Assembly: GCA_019425105.1 (NCBI GenBank)
Contig: JAHYYD010000022.1
Span: forward strand, 1-16,992
From: Actinomycetota bacterium
GTDB lineage: Bacteria; Actinomycetota; Actinomycetes; Actinomycetales; Actinomycetaceae
Direction of reading: 5' to 3'
Length of the DNA: 16,992 nt
The notes under the pieces are model-generated. The model was not told the origin of the DNA, ran no database searches, and was given only the letters and a program-made list of their open reading frames with translations. Shown here piece by piece: positions 7,215 to 14,242 of this stretch; position 1 is the stretch's first letter, and each line of letters starts with the position of its first letter. Made by a program: the position numbers and the translations under genes.

Positions 7215-7982
7215 ATGAGAATCGCACGTTTTTCCGATGGTACGAACCCGGTCTACGGTGCCCTCGAGGAGGGCTCGACGAGGATCGTGGGGCTCAAGGG
7301 CGACCCGCTGTTCTCGCCCGTGGAACCCTCCGGCCAGATCTACGAGCTGGACGAGGTCCGCCTGCTCTCCCCGGTGATCCCGCGCTCGAAGGTTGTGGGC
7401 ATCGGCGACAACTACTCGGACACCCCGATTCCGGCTGACGAGCGCCCCGAGCCGCCGATCTTCCTGAAGGCCAACACCTCGGTCGTGGGCCCCGACGATC
7501 CGATCGCGATCCCCGCCTGGTCGAACAAGGTCGCCTTCGAGGGCGAGCTCGCGATTGTCATCAAGTCTCTGGCTAAGGACGTGAGCGCCTCGGACGCGCC
7601 GCAGGTGATCCTCGGTTACACGATCGCCAACGATGCGACCGCCCGCGACGCGATGACGGGCGGCCCCTGGTCGCGCGGTAAGTCCTTCGACTCGGCGTGC
7701 CCGCTGGGACCGTGGATCACGGTCGACCCTACCCTTGACGTCACGAACCTGGCGATCCGTTCCTACCTGAACGGAGAGATCGCTCAGGACAGCACGACGG
7801 CGCACATGATCTGGAACCCGTTCGAGCTGGTCTCCTACGTGTCCCACCAGATGACGCTGCTACCCGGCGACGTGATCGCCACGGGCGCGCCCGCGGGTGC
7901 GCAGGTCGTTCAGGCTGGTGACCGCGTGGAGATCGAGATCGAGGGGATCGGGCGCCTGACGAATCCTGTCGTCCGAGCCTAA
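7215..7982 (+). CDS. Fumarylacetoacetate hydrolase (FAH) family protein
   Basis: This 255-residue protein is a full-length FAH-fold enzyme of the FAHD1/oxaloacetate decarboxylase/hydroxyhepta-diene-dioate isomerase type, using a divalent metal to act on 2-keto or enol acids. The metal ligands look intact: Glu109 and Glu111 in FEGELAIVI (108-116) and Asp140 in GYTIANDATARD (134-145). KSFDSACPLGPW (156-167) and the C-terminal LLPGDVIATGAPAG block are also typical. The usual GVG(R/K)NYADHxxE lid segment, however, reads GIGDNYSDTPIP (62-73). So the basic residue is Asp65, the lid His is Thr70, and the Glu three residues on is Pro73. This is a real departure from FAHD1, where that His/Glu pair is catalytic. 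Related actinobacterial genes sit beside gltX (Rv2993c, and cg1458 odx in Corynebacterium); here three genes intervene. The reaction is not assignable. Confidence 0.85.
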   Translation: MRIARFSDGTNPVYGALEEGSTRIVGLKGDPLFSPVEPSGQIYELDEVRLLSPVIPRSKVVGIGDNYSDTPIPADERPEPPIFLKANTSVVGPDDPIAIPAWSNKVAFEGELAIVIKSLAKDVSASDAPQVILGYTIANDATARDAMTGGPWSRGKSFDSACPLGPWITVDPTLDVTNLAIRSYLNGEIAQDSTTAHMIWNPFELVSYVSHQMTLLPGDVIATGAPAGAQVVQAGDRVEIEIEGIGRLTNPVVRA

Positions 7983-7999
7983 TCGTGTGACCTGTGTGA

Positions 8000-8005
8000 T
8001 AGGAT
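8000..8005 (+). promoter_or_regulatory. Possible extended -10 promoter for the permease-phosphorylase unit
   Basis: TAGGAT at 8000-8005, preceded by TGA to give a TGnTANNNT extended -10, would start transcription near 8012. That leaves a leader of about 35 bases with the AGGAG ribosome site (8036-8040). Read-through from the FAH gene, 64 bases upstream, is an alternative. Confidence 0.35.
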
Positions 8006-8046
8006 TACGTCGTTCTGACAATATCTCCGTCGCATAGGAGCACACC

Positions 8047-9531
8047 GTGAGCGAACCCCAGTCATCGGGCGCTCTGGCCGTCGAAATGGCCGGCCTGGAC
8101 GTCATCCCCGAATCCGAACGCAAGGGAAAACCCTCTGACCTGTTCATGCCGTGGTTCGCGGCGAATATCTCGGTCCTGGGCATCTCGTGGGGCTCGTGGG
8201 TCCTCGGCTTCGGGCTCTCCCTCGCCCAGGCGATCGTCGTGTCCGTCGTGGGCGTCGCGCTCTCGTTCGTCGTGTGTGGCCTTATCGCCATCGCCGGCAA
8301 GCGCGGCTCTGCCCCGACGCTGGTCCTGTCGCGCGCGGCCTTCGGCTTCAACGGCAACCGGATTTCCGCGGCGATCTCGTGGATCCTGACGGTGGGCTGG
8401 GAGACCTTCCTGGCGATCATGGCCGTCCAGGCGACCGCCACGGTCATGGGAGCGCTCGGCTTCAAGAATCACGTCGTCGCCCAGATCATCGCGCTGACCC
8501 TCGTCGTCGTCCTGGCGGCCGGCTCGGGCATCCTCGGCTTCGAGGCGATCATGAAGGTTCAGACGTGGATCACCTGGGCCACCGCAGCCCTGACGATCAT
8601 TTACCTGGTTTTGGTTGCTCCCACGATTGACTTCGCGGTCCTCTCCTCGCGTCCGTCGGCCCCCCTGACCGCGGTGCTCGGCGCGGGCTGCATGCTCCTC
8701 GTGGGCTTCGGCTTCGGCTGGATCAATGCGGCTGCGGATTACTCGCGCTACCTGCCGCGCGCTGCCTCGACGCGGGGCGTGGTCGGCTGGACGACGCTGG
8801 GCGCGGCGCTTCCCACGGTCGTCCTCGTCTTCTTCGGCATCCTCCTGGTTGGCTCGGCCGACGAGTCCCTCTCTGAGGCAATCGGTAATGATCCGATTGG
8901 CGCGCTCACGACGCTGTTGCCCACCTGGTTCCTCGTGCCCTTTGCTCTGGTTGCGATCCTGGGCCTGATTGGCGGCATCGTCATGGACATCTATTCCTCG
9001 GGCCTGTCGCTGCTGGCCACGGGCGTGCCCGTCTCGCGCCCCGTTGCCACGGCCATCGACGGTACGATCATGACGGTCGGAACGATCATCGTCGTGTTCT
9101 TCGCGGATTCCTTCCTCACGCCCTTCACGGCGTTCCTCACGACCCTGGGCGTCGTCATCGCCGCGTGGGGCGGCGTCATGCTCGCGGATATCGCGCTGCG
9201 TCGCAAGGACTACGACGAACCCTCGCTCTTCACCCCCTCGGGTCGCTACGGCTCGGTGAACTGGGGTGCCGTCGCCTCTCTGATCGTCGGCTCGCTCGTG
9301 GGCTGGGGCCTCGTCGTGAACGCGAAGGCCTCCTGGCTGTCCTGGCAGGGCTACCTCCTCGGCCCCCTGGGTGGCCGCGAGGGTGACTGGGCGGGCGCCA
9401 ACATCGGTATCCTCCTGGCGATGGTCGTGGGCTTCGTCGGCTACTGGCTGACCAGCGCGGGCCGCGTGCGCGCGCAGGAGAAGCTTCCCTCGCGCACCTA
9501 CGCTGAGGGCGCAGAAGAGGGCGAGCAGTGA
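8047..9531 (+). CDS. NCS1-family purine/cytosine permease
   Basis: This 494-residue, about twelve-helix transporter of the nucleobase:cation symporter-1 family takes up cytosine, purines or related bases with a cation. Matching segments include the N-terminal MPWFAANISVLGISWGSW (34-51), the RAAFGFNGNRISA block (96-108), GWETFLA (117-123) and GFGWINAAADYSRYLP (222-237), all in the expected order, plus a polar C-terminal tail. The start is GTG 8047 with AGGAG six bases upstream. The stop overlaps the GTG start of the phosphorylase gene by four bases (GTGA), so the two are translationally coupled. This pairing makes a nucleobase or nucleoside substrate likely. Which base is carried cannot be read from the sequence; the unusual pocket of the partner enzyme hints at aminopurines, which is only an inference. 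Confidence 0.85.
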   Translation: MSEPQSSGALAVEMAGLDVIPESERKGKPSDLFMPWFAANISVLGISWGSWVLGFGLSLAQAIVVSVVGVALSFVVCGLIAIAGKRGSAPTLVLSRAAFGFNGNRISAAISWILTVGWETFLAIMAVQATATVMGALGFKNHVVAQIIALTLVVVLAAGSGILGFEAIMKVQTWITWATAALTIIYLVLVAPTIDFAVLSSRPSAPLTAVLGAGCMLLVGFGFGWINAAADYSRYLPRAASTRGVVGWTTLGAALPTVVLVFFGILLVGSADESLSEAIGNDPIGALTTLLPTWFLVPFALVAILGLIGGIVMDIYSSGLSLLATGVPVSRPVATAIDGTIMTVGTIIVVFFADSFLTPFTAFLTTLGVVIAAWGGVMLADIALRRKDYDEPSLFTPSGRYGSVNWGAVASLIVGSLVGWGLVVNAKASWLSWQGYLLGPLGGREGDWAGANIGILLAMVVGFVGYWLTSAGRVRAQEKLPSRTYAEGAEEGEQ

Positions 9532-10325
9532 GCGTCGACCCGCGCTTCACTGAGGCTCTCTTGGACGACGAGGCTGTGGTCGGCGGTCGCGTCCTCACCT
9601 CCCTTGCGGGACGCCCGGATGCGCTCGTCGTGCTTGGTTCGGGCCTGGCCGAGGCCCTCGACGAGGCCTGGGGCGCGCCCGTCGCCACCGTTGCCCTGGG
9701 TGACATCCCCGGCGTCGTCGCGCCGGTCGCGGACGGTCACGGCGGCGAGCTTCGCGCCTACGAGACGCGTAGGGGAGTAGTCCTCGTGGCCACGGGCCGC
9801 ACGCACCTCTACGAGGGGCTGGGGCCTCGTCCCGTCACTGCCCTGGCCCGTGCAGCTGTGGCCGCCGGTATTAGCCGCGCGGTTCTCACGAACGCGAACG
9901 GGTGCCTGAAAGACTGGGATCTCGGTGACGTCATGGCGATCACCGACCATGTGAACGTCAGCGGTGCCTCGCCCTTCGACGGGCCGCTGTTCTTGGACGT
10001 GTCGGCCGTGTGGGATGCGCAGATGACGGATGCGCTGCGCGGGGTGTGCCAACGCGAGGGAACGTACGGCATCCTGCGAGGCCCCGAGTATCAGACCATG
10101 GCAGAGAGCCGCATTCTCGCCGGCCTCGGCGTGGATTGCGTGGGCATGTCAACCGTCATGGAGGCCATCACGCTGCATGCCCTGGGCGTGCGCGTCGCCG
10201 GAATGTCGGTCGTCTCCGACCTGTCGTTCGCCGACGCGCCCACGGATCCGACCGCCGTCGTCGAGGCAGCCTCTGCCGCCCGCCAGACCGTGGTCGCAGG
10301 CATCGAGGCGGCCCTGAGCGCCTGA
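9528..10325 (+). CDS. Trimeric-type purine nucleoside phosphorylase with an aminopurine-like base pocket
   Basis: This 265-residue enzyme of the PNP/MTAP family splits purine nucleosides with phosphate into base and ribose-1-phosphate. Conserved phosphate and ribose residues are visible: GSGL (37-40), GRTHLYEG (90-97, His93), LTNANGCL (120-127) and VGMSTVMEA (205-213). The base-binding residues differ from ordinary PNPs. GPEYQT (185-190) has Gln189 where human PNP has Glu201, and SVVSDLSF (227-234) has Asp231 where human PNP has Asn243. An Asp at the latter position is seen in methylthioadenosine phosphorylase and favours a 6-amino group. By simple spacing Val245 replaces the human His257 that holds the 5'-OH. 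The gene starts at GTG 9528, overlapping the permease stop, and ends at a strong hairpin. PNP-family membership is firm; adenine-type specificity is a hypothesis. Confidence 0.85.
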   Translation: MSVDPRFTEALLDDEAVVGGRVLTSLAGRPDALVVLGSGLAEALDEAWGAPVATVALGDIPGVVAPVADGHGGELRAYETRRGVVLVATGRTHLYEGLGPRPVTALARAAVAAGISRAVLTNANGCLKDWDLGDVMAITDHVNVSGASPFDGPLFLDVSAVWDAQMTDALRGVCQREGTYGILRGPEYQTMAESRILAGLGVDCVGMSTVMEAITLHALGVRVAGMSVVSDLSFADAPTDPTAVVEAASAARQTVVAGIEAALSA

Positions 10326-10340
10326 ACGTGCCGGCACAGA

Positions 10341-10390
10341 CGAGGCCGTGGCCGGGAGGTGGATAACCACCGTTCCCGGCCACGGCCTCG
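10341..10390 (+). terminator. Very strong hairpin after the phosphorylase gene
   Basis: Arms cgaggccgtggccggga (10341-10357) and tcccggccacggcctcg (10374-10390) are perfectly complementary over 17 bp. Inside, GGTGG/CCACC forms five more pairs around an ATAA loop, with GT unpaired on the 3' side. It starts 15 bases after the stop and has no T-run on either side. Confidence 0.75.
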
Positions 10391-10524
10391 TTGATGTAGG
10401 AAGGGGGATGAGCGAACGCTTGTGAAGGTCCGGTGATTGTCGTTGCTGGTGGGATCGTCGTCGGCGGCGCGCACAAGGCCAAGTCTCCAACAGAGCTGTG
10501 GAAGCTAGCCGGGGCGGCCTTAAT

Positions 10525-10631
10525 TTCGCATGCAATTCCCCCGGGGTGCTGTCGCATGACCAGATAGCAACCTTGGAATTGCAACGTTTGTAGAGGCTGT
10601 TGAACGGCTGCGCGATCGAATTGCATGCGAA
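10525..10631. repeat. 14-bp inverted repeat enclosing 79 bases
   Basis: TTCGCATGCAATTC (10525-10538) and GAATTGCATGCGAA (10618-10631) are perfect inverted copies, each with an internal GCATGC palindrome. A partial third copy, GGAATTGCAACG, lies between them near 10575. No flanking target duplication is visible and there is no coding capacity inside. It could be a regulator-binding pair, a structured transcript, or the ends of a tiny non-autonomous element. Confidence 0.5.
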
Positions 10632-10848
10632 GTTGTTGTGCTCAAAGGTTTCCATCGCGCTCCGCCGGCGGGTGTGTGTTCTCTCTCTTACGCACGTGGG
10701 CCCGATAACCTGCGCGTGGCCCGAATGGGCGGCGTGACGCCTCCGCACTGAGTGCACTTCTGCAGGCGATGGACGGAATGACACGCACGGCACGAAGAAG
10801 CGCGTACCTGACATCCGAAATGCCACTTGTTGCCGATGAGGTGTTACA

Positions 10849-10932
10849 CCCGATCGGTAAGATTCAACCCCTTCTGATCGGGTTGAATCCTCCCGATCGG
10901 GTTGAATCCTCCCGATCGGGTTGAATCCTTCG
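10849..10932. repeat. Cluster of 19-bp tandem repeats containing CCCGATCGGG palindromes
   Basis: The unit GATCGGGTTGAATCCTCCC occurs at 10876-10894 and 10895-10913 exactly, and at 10914-10932 with changes in the last bases. The junctions create perfect CCCGATCGGG palindromes at 10892-10901 and 10911-10920, with a near copy at 10849-10858. An inverted GATTCAACCC (10861-10870) faces GGGTTGAATC (10880-10889), so a 10-bp stem with a 9-base loop can form. The role is unknown; iteron-like or operator-like binding sites are possible. Confidence 0.8.
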
Positions 10933-11144
10933 GTCGTGAGGAAGTCCAACACCGATAAGCCCCGCACGACAGCAATGAACACCAAGCCTCACACCAGCAG
11001 AACTACCAGTCGGCCATGATCAGGACAACGCTCGGGAACAAACCCAGGAATGCTGCGTATCTCATGCCTCTAACAACGGTAGAGAACGGGCCGAGGACTT
11101 GGGAATGTTGGCCGACGGTGGGGGCAAATGCCCGTGACAACCGA

Positions 11145-12317
11145 TCAGAGCAGGCCGAGGACACGCTCCACGATCCGCGAGGCCACGTCGGGGGCGCACG
11201 CCAGATTGATACGCGCCCACGAGGCGTAGTCGGTGCCCAGGGTGCGCCCCTCGTTGGCGGCGATGTGGGCGCGCTCGCGCAACGTCGCGGCGGGGGAGAG
11301 GGGTCCCAGGTCGACGCCTTCGAAGCCCCACCAGGTCAGGTACGTGCCCTCGGGGCGCACGAAGTCGATCGGGGTGTCGGCCAGGGCGCGCTCGACCAGG
11401 TCCACGTTCGAGCGGATCAGGTCCTTGACCTCGCGCTGCCAGGCGTCGCCGTGCTCGTAGGCGGCGATCGCTCCGAGCGTGCCGATAACGTTGGCGTCGT
11501 GGCGCACGTCGGCGGCGAACACGTCCCAGTGCTGCCGCAGCGCCTCGTCGGGCAGGATGACCTGAGCGGAAGGTAGGCCCGCGATGTTCCAGCCCTTCGA
11601 CGCGGCGGTCGCGGTCACCGTGTGGGAGGCAAACGAGGCGCCGAGAGAAGCGTAGGACACGAAGGGAATCGACTCATCCAACACCAGGGAAGAGTGGATC
11701 TCGTCGGAGAACACGAGGGCGTCGTAGTCGGCAACCACGTCGTGCAGGGCGCGCAGCTCGTCCTCGCGCAGGACGCGGCCAACCGGGTTCCACGGGTTGC
11801 ACAGGATGACCAGGCCGGCCCCGGCCTCGAGCCCGGCGCGGATCCCCTCCAGGTCGAGCGCCCACCCGTGGCCTCCGGCGCGCGTGCCGCGCAGCGAGGG
11901 AACCTCGATGACGGGGCGGTCGAACTTGCCCGGAATCGTCAGGAACGGCATGTAGGCGGGCGTTGGCACGATGATCGGGGCGCCCGGGCGCACCAGGTGA
12001 TCGATCGTCGCCTCGAGCGCGGGCAGGACCGAGGCCGTGAGACGCACGTGCGAGGCGTCCACCTCCCAGCCGAAGCGACGCTTCTGGAACTCGGCGGTCG
12101 CCCCAGCCAGGCGCGGCTCCAGCCAGGTCGGCTGGTACCCGAGCAGACCGTCGTCAATCGCGCCCTTCATTGCATCGGCGACCTCCGGTGCCGTCCCGAA
12201 GTCCATTTCCGCCACCCACGCGCCGATCGTCGGTTCCCCGCTCGCGGTCGTGATGCCGGTCCATTTCAGGGAACCGGTGCGGTAGAGGTGGGAGTCGGAA
12301 AAGAGACGAACGGACAC
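11145..12317 (-). CDS. PatB/MalY-type PLP-dependent C-S lyase (aminotransferase fold)
   Basis: This 390-residue fold-type I PLP enzyme is of the MalY/PatB group, which mostly act as cystathionine or cysteine-S-conjugate beta-lyases, releasing pyruvate, ammonia and a thiol. Signatures are WVAEMDFGTAP (34-44, the substrate-loop start of this group), GYQPTW (60-65), CNPWNPVGR (173-181), SDEIHS (204-209, Asp205 pairing with the pyridine nitrogen) and ASKGWNIAG (239-247) with Lys241 as the Schiff-base lysine. Most relatives have SKTFNIAG there; Gly-Trp is a local variant. The start is GTG (12315-12317), with AGGAGG on the minus strand (12323-12328) six bases before it. The gene diverges from gltX across 144 bases holding a symmetric palindrome. 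Sulfur-amino-acid catabolism is the likely role; substrate is not proven. Confidence 0.85.
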   Translation of the reverse strand: MSVRLFSDSHLYRTGSLKWTGITTASGEPTIGAWVAEMDFGTAPEVADAMKGAIDDGLLGYQPTWLEPRLAGATAEFQKRRFGWEVDASHVRLTASVLPALEATIDHLVRPGAPIIVPTPAYMPFLTIPGKFDRPVIEVPSLRGTRAGGHGWALDLEGIRAGLEAGAGLVILCNPWNPVGRVLREDELRALHDVVADYDALVFSDEIHSSLVLDESIPFVSYASLGASFASHTVTATAASKGWNIAGLPSAQVILPDEALRQHWDVFAADVRHDANVIGTLGAIAAYEHGDAWQREVKDLIRSNVDLVERALADTPIDFVRPEGTYLTWWGFEGVDLGPLSPAATLRERAHIAANEGRTLGTDYASWARINLACAPDVASRIVERVLGLL

Positions 12318-12375
12318 GGTGTCCTCCTGGAAGAGTCGGTGGATGCGGCGCGGGCCGATCTCGGTGATGCAACCA

Positions 12376-12398
12376 GCGTATCCGTGTCACGGATACGC
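12376..12398. promoter_or_regulatory. Palindromic operator candidate between patB-like gene and gltX
   Basis: GCGTATCCGT and ACGGATACGC are perfect 10-bp arms around GTC. The site lies 59 bases before the patB-like start and 64 before gltX. On the minus strand its edge contributes TACGCT, a possible -10 for the lyase. The symmetry suits a dimeric regulator such as a TetR- or LacI-type protein; none is encoded nearby. Confidence 0.5.
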
Positions 12399-12446
12399 GT
12401 CGCAGCGCGCCCACCCATCAAGCAAATGCAACAGCCACCGCTGGAG

Positions 12447-12452
12447 TAGGAT
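12447..12452 (+). promoter_or_regulatory. Possible -10 of gltX next to its ribosome site
   Basis: TAGGAT ends 9 bases before ATG 12462, with GGAGG (12453-12457) directly after it. If TAGGAT were the active -10, the ribosome site would not be transcribed, so either this promoter gives a near-leaderless mRNA or an upstream promoter gives a leadered one. No good -35 is visible. Confidence 0.3.
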
Positions 12453-12461
12453 GGAGGAATC

Positions 12462-13967
12462 ATGAGTGAAACAACTGCCACCGGTGCCGACGTTCGCGTC
12501 CGCTTCTGCCCCTCGCCCACAGGAACCCCTCACGTCGGCATGGTCCGCACGTGCCTGTTCAACTGGGCCTACGCCCGCCACACGGGAGGAACCTTCGTCT
12601 TCCGCATCGAAGACACGGATGCCGCCCGCGACTCCCAGGAGTCCTTCGACCAGATCATCGAGTCCCTGCAGTGGCTGGGGCTCGACTGGGATGAGGGTAT
12701 CGGTAAGGGCGGCCCGCACGGCCCCTACCGCCAGAGCGAGCGCATGGATATCTATCGTGACGTGGCCGCGCGCCTGCTCGAGGCCGGTTACGCCTACGAG
12801 TCGTACTCGACCCCCGAGGAGATCGAGGAGCGCCACCGCGCCAAGGGCGAGGACCCCAAGCTCGGCTACGACGGCTTCGACCGCAACTTGACGGACGAGC
12901 AGATCGCAGCCTACCGCGCCGAGGGGCGAGAGCCCGTCCTGCGCCTGCGCATGCCCGACGAGGACATCACGTTCACGGACCTGATCCGCGGCGAGATCAC
13001 CTTCAAGGCCGGTTCCGTGCCGGACTACGTCATCGTGCGCGCCAACGGTCACCCGCTCTACACGCTGGTCAACCCCATCGATGACGCGCTCATGGAGATC
13101 ACCCACGTGCTGCGCGGCGAGGACCTGCTCTCCTCGACGCCCCGCCAGATCGTCCTGTACCGCGCGCTCGAGGCGATCGGCGTCGCGAAGTTCATGCCGC
13201 GCTTCGGTCACCTACCATACGTCATGGGTGAGGGGAACAAGAAGCTCTCCAAGCGCGACCCCGAGTCGAACCTGCTGCTGCACAAGGCCGCCGGCATGAT
13301 CCCCGAGGGCCTCAACAACTACCTGGCCCTCCTGGGCTGGTCGATTGCTCCGGACCGCGACATCTTCTCCATGGAGGAGATGGCCCAGGCTTTCGACATC
13401 TCGGACGTGAACCCGAACCCGGCGCGCTTCGATCAGAAGAAGGCCATCGCCATTAACGCCGAGCACATTCGTCTGCTGGATGGCGAGGACTTCCGCGGCC
13501 GCCTGGTTCCCTTCCTGCATCGCGACGAGCTGGTGTCGGCTGACTCCTTCGAGGCGCTGACCGATCGCGAGCGGGAGATCCTCACGGAGGCCGCCCCGCT
13601 GATCCAGACGCGCATCCAGGTCCTGGGTGAGGCCTCGGGCATGCTCGGCTTCCTCTTCGTCGCCGACGATGCGCTGGAGATGGACGAGAAGGCCGTTTCC
13701 AAGCTGAAGGACAACGCCGTGGACGTCCTGGACGCCGCCATCGAGACCGTCGAGGGCCTCGGCGAGTTCACGACCACCTCCCTGGAGGAGGCGCTGCGCT
13801 CCCGCATCGTCGACGAGATGGGCGTCAAGCCTCGCCTGGCGTTTGGGCCTCTGCGCGTCGCTGTGACCGGCCGCCAGGTCTCCCCGCCGCTGTTTGAGTC
13901 CATGGAGATCCTGGGCCGGGAGTCCTCGCTGGCTCGCTTGCGCTCCCTGCGCGCTTCTCTGGCCTGA
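12462..13967 (+). CDS. gltX: Glutamyl-tRNA synthetase
   Basis: This 501-residue class I synthetase attaches glutamate to tRNA(Glu). In bacteria lacking GlnRS it also charges tRNA(Gln), for later amidation by GatCAB. The HIGH-type signature is [13 protein letters not shown] (17-29, HVGM in place of the usual HIGT). The KMSKS-type loop is KLSKR (261-265). FRIEDTD (47-53) and the [13 protein letters not shown] block typical of GluRS are also present. The C-terminal anticodon-binding half is complete, ending with [12 protein letters not shown], the usual GluRS finish. It is followed by its own hairpin terminator and then tRNA-Gln and tRNA-Glu genes, placing enzyme and substrates together. Whether it is discriminating cannot be seen here. 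In mycobacteria and corynebacteria gltX lies near a FAH-family gene, echoed at 7215. Confidence 0.97.
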   Translation: MSETTATGADVRVRFCPSPTGTPHVGMVRTCLFNWAYARHTGGTFVFRIEDTDAARDSQESFDQIIESLQWLGLDWDEGIGKGGPHGPYRQSERMDIYRDVAARLLEAGYAYESYSTPEEIEERHRAKGEDPKLGYDGFDRNLTDEQIAAYRAEGREPVLRLRMPDEDITFTDLIRGEITFKAGSVPDYVIVRANGHPLYTLVNPIDDALMEITHVLRGEDLLSSTPRQIVLYRALEAIGVAKFMPRFGHLPYVMGEGNKKLSKRDPESNLLLHKAAGMIPEGLNNYLALLGWSIAPDRDIFSMEEMAQAFDISDVNPNPARFDQKKAIAINAEHIRLLDGEDFRGRLVPFLHRDELVSADSFEALTDREREILTEAAPLIQTRIQVLGEASGMLGFLFVADDALEMDEKAVSKLKDNAVDVLDAAIETVEGLGEFTTTSLEEALRSRIVDEMGVKPRLAFGPLRVAVTGRQVSPPLFESMEILGRESSLARLRSLRASLA

Positions 13968-13979
13968 TCGCTGCGCTCG

Positions 13980-14020
13980 GCCCCGGCCTCGTTCCCTTTT
14001 TTCTGGGACGAGGCCGGGGC
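13980..14020 (+). terminator. gltX terminator with Ts in the loop
   Basis: gccccggcctcgt (13980-13992) pairs perfectly with acgaggccggggc (14008-14020). After a bulged T, CCC (13994-13996) pairs with GGG (14005-14007). The six Ts (13997-14002) are in the loop and not downstream. It begins 12 bases after the gltX stop. Confidence 0.8.
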
Positions 14021-14091
14021 TTCGTCGCGCGCGGAGGAGGCTCGGCCGAGGGGGAGTGATACATGGGTGATCGGGACCACTGGCCTTCGAT

Positions 14092-14120
14092 TTGGCATGG
14101 GGGCCTTCGTCCGCTACAGT
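14092..14120 (+). promoter_or_regulatory. Strong vegetative promoter of the tRNA cluster
   Basis: TTGGCA (14092-14097), exactly 17 bases, then TACAGT (14115-14120). This is the best -35/-10 pair in the window. Transcription would start near 14127, about 40 bases before the mature tRNA-Gln end. Confidence 0.65.
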
Positions 14121-14166
14121 TATCTCCTGTCGCCAGCGACGTGAAAACGAAGCGGGTGATACCCAA

Positions 14167-14238
14167 TGGGGTATGGTGTAATTGGCAACACAGCTGATTC
14201 TGGTTCAGCCATTCTAGGTTCGAGTCCTGGTACCCCAG
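14167..14238 (+). tRNA. tRNA-Gln (anticodon CUG)
   Basis: This 72-base cloverleaf has acceptor arms TGGGGTA and TACCCCA with discriminator G. The anticodon stem GCTGA/TCAGC holds loop TTCTGGT (anticodon CTG, reading CAG), and the T-arm is CTAGG-TTCGAGT-CCTGG. The 3' CCA is not encoded. It is the first gene of a three-tRNA transcript behind gltX. Confidence 0.95.
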
Positions 14239-14242
14239 CGAT

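Larger units (their letters stand above)
10391..11144 (+). other. Gene-free stretch with repeats between phosphorylase and patB genes
   Basis: About 750 bases hold no convincing gene on either strand. Composition is less GC-rich than the flanks and codon-position bias is absent. The long minus-strand frame across it (10985 to 10149) continues antisense into the phosphorylase gene and shows no recognisable domain. Contents are a 14-bp inverted repeat (10525-10631) and a cluster of palindromic 19-bp repeats (10849-10932). The patB end has only a weak 4-bp GGGC/GCCC hairpin at 11122-11133. No T-run terminator is seen. Confidence 0.6.

Noticed and set aside
10876..10932. CRISPR-like repeat array
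   Set aside because: The 19-bp units are directly adjacent with no unique spacers and no cas genes are nearby; they are simple tandem repeats.
10149..10985. Long minus-strand reading frame (278 codons) across the intergenic gap
   Set aside because: It runs antisense into the phosphorylase gene, has no recognisable domain or ribosome site, and its N-terminal part simply translates the 19-bp repeats.
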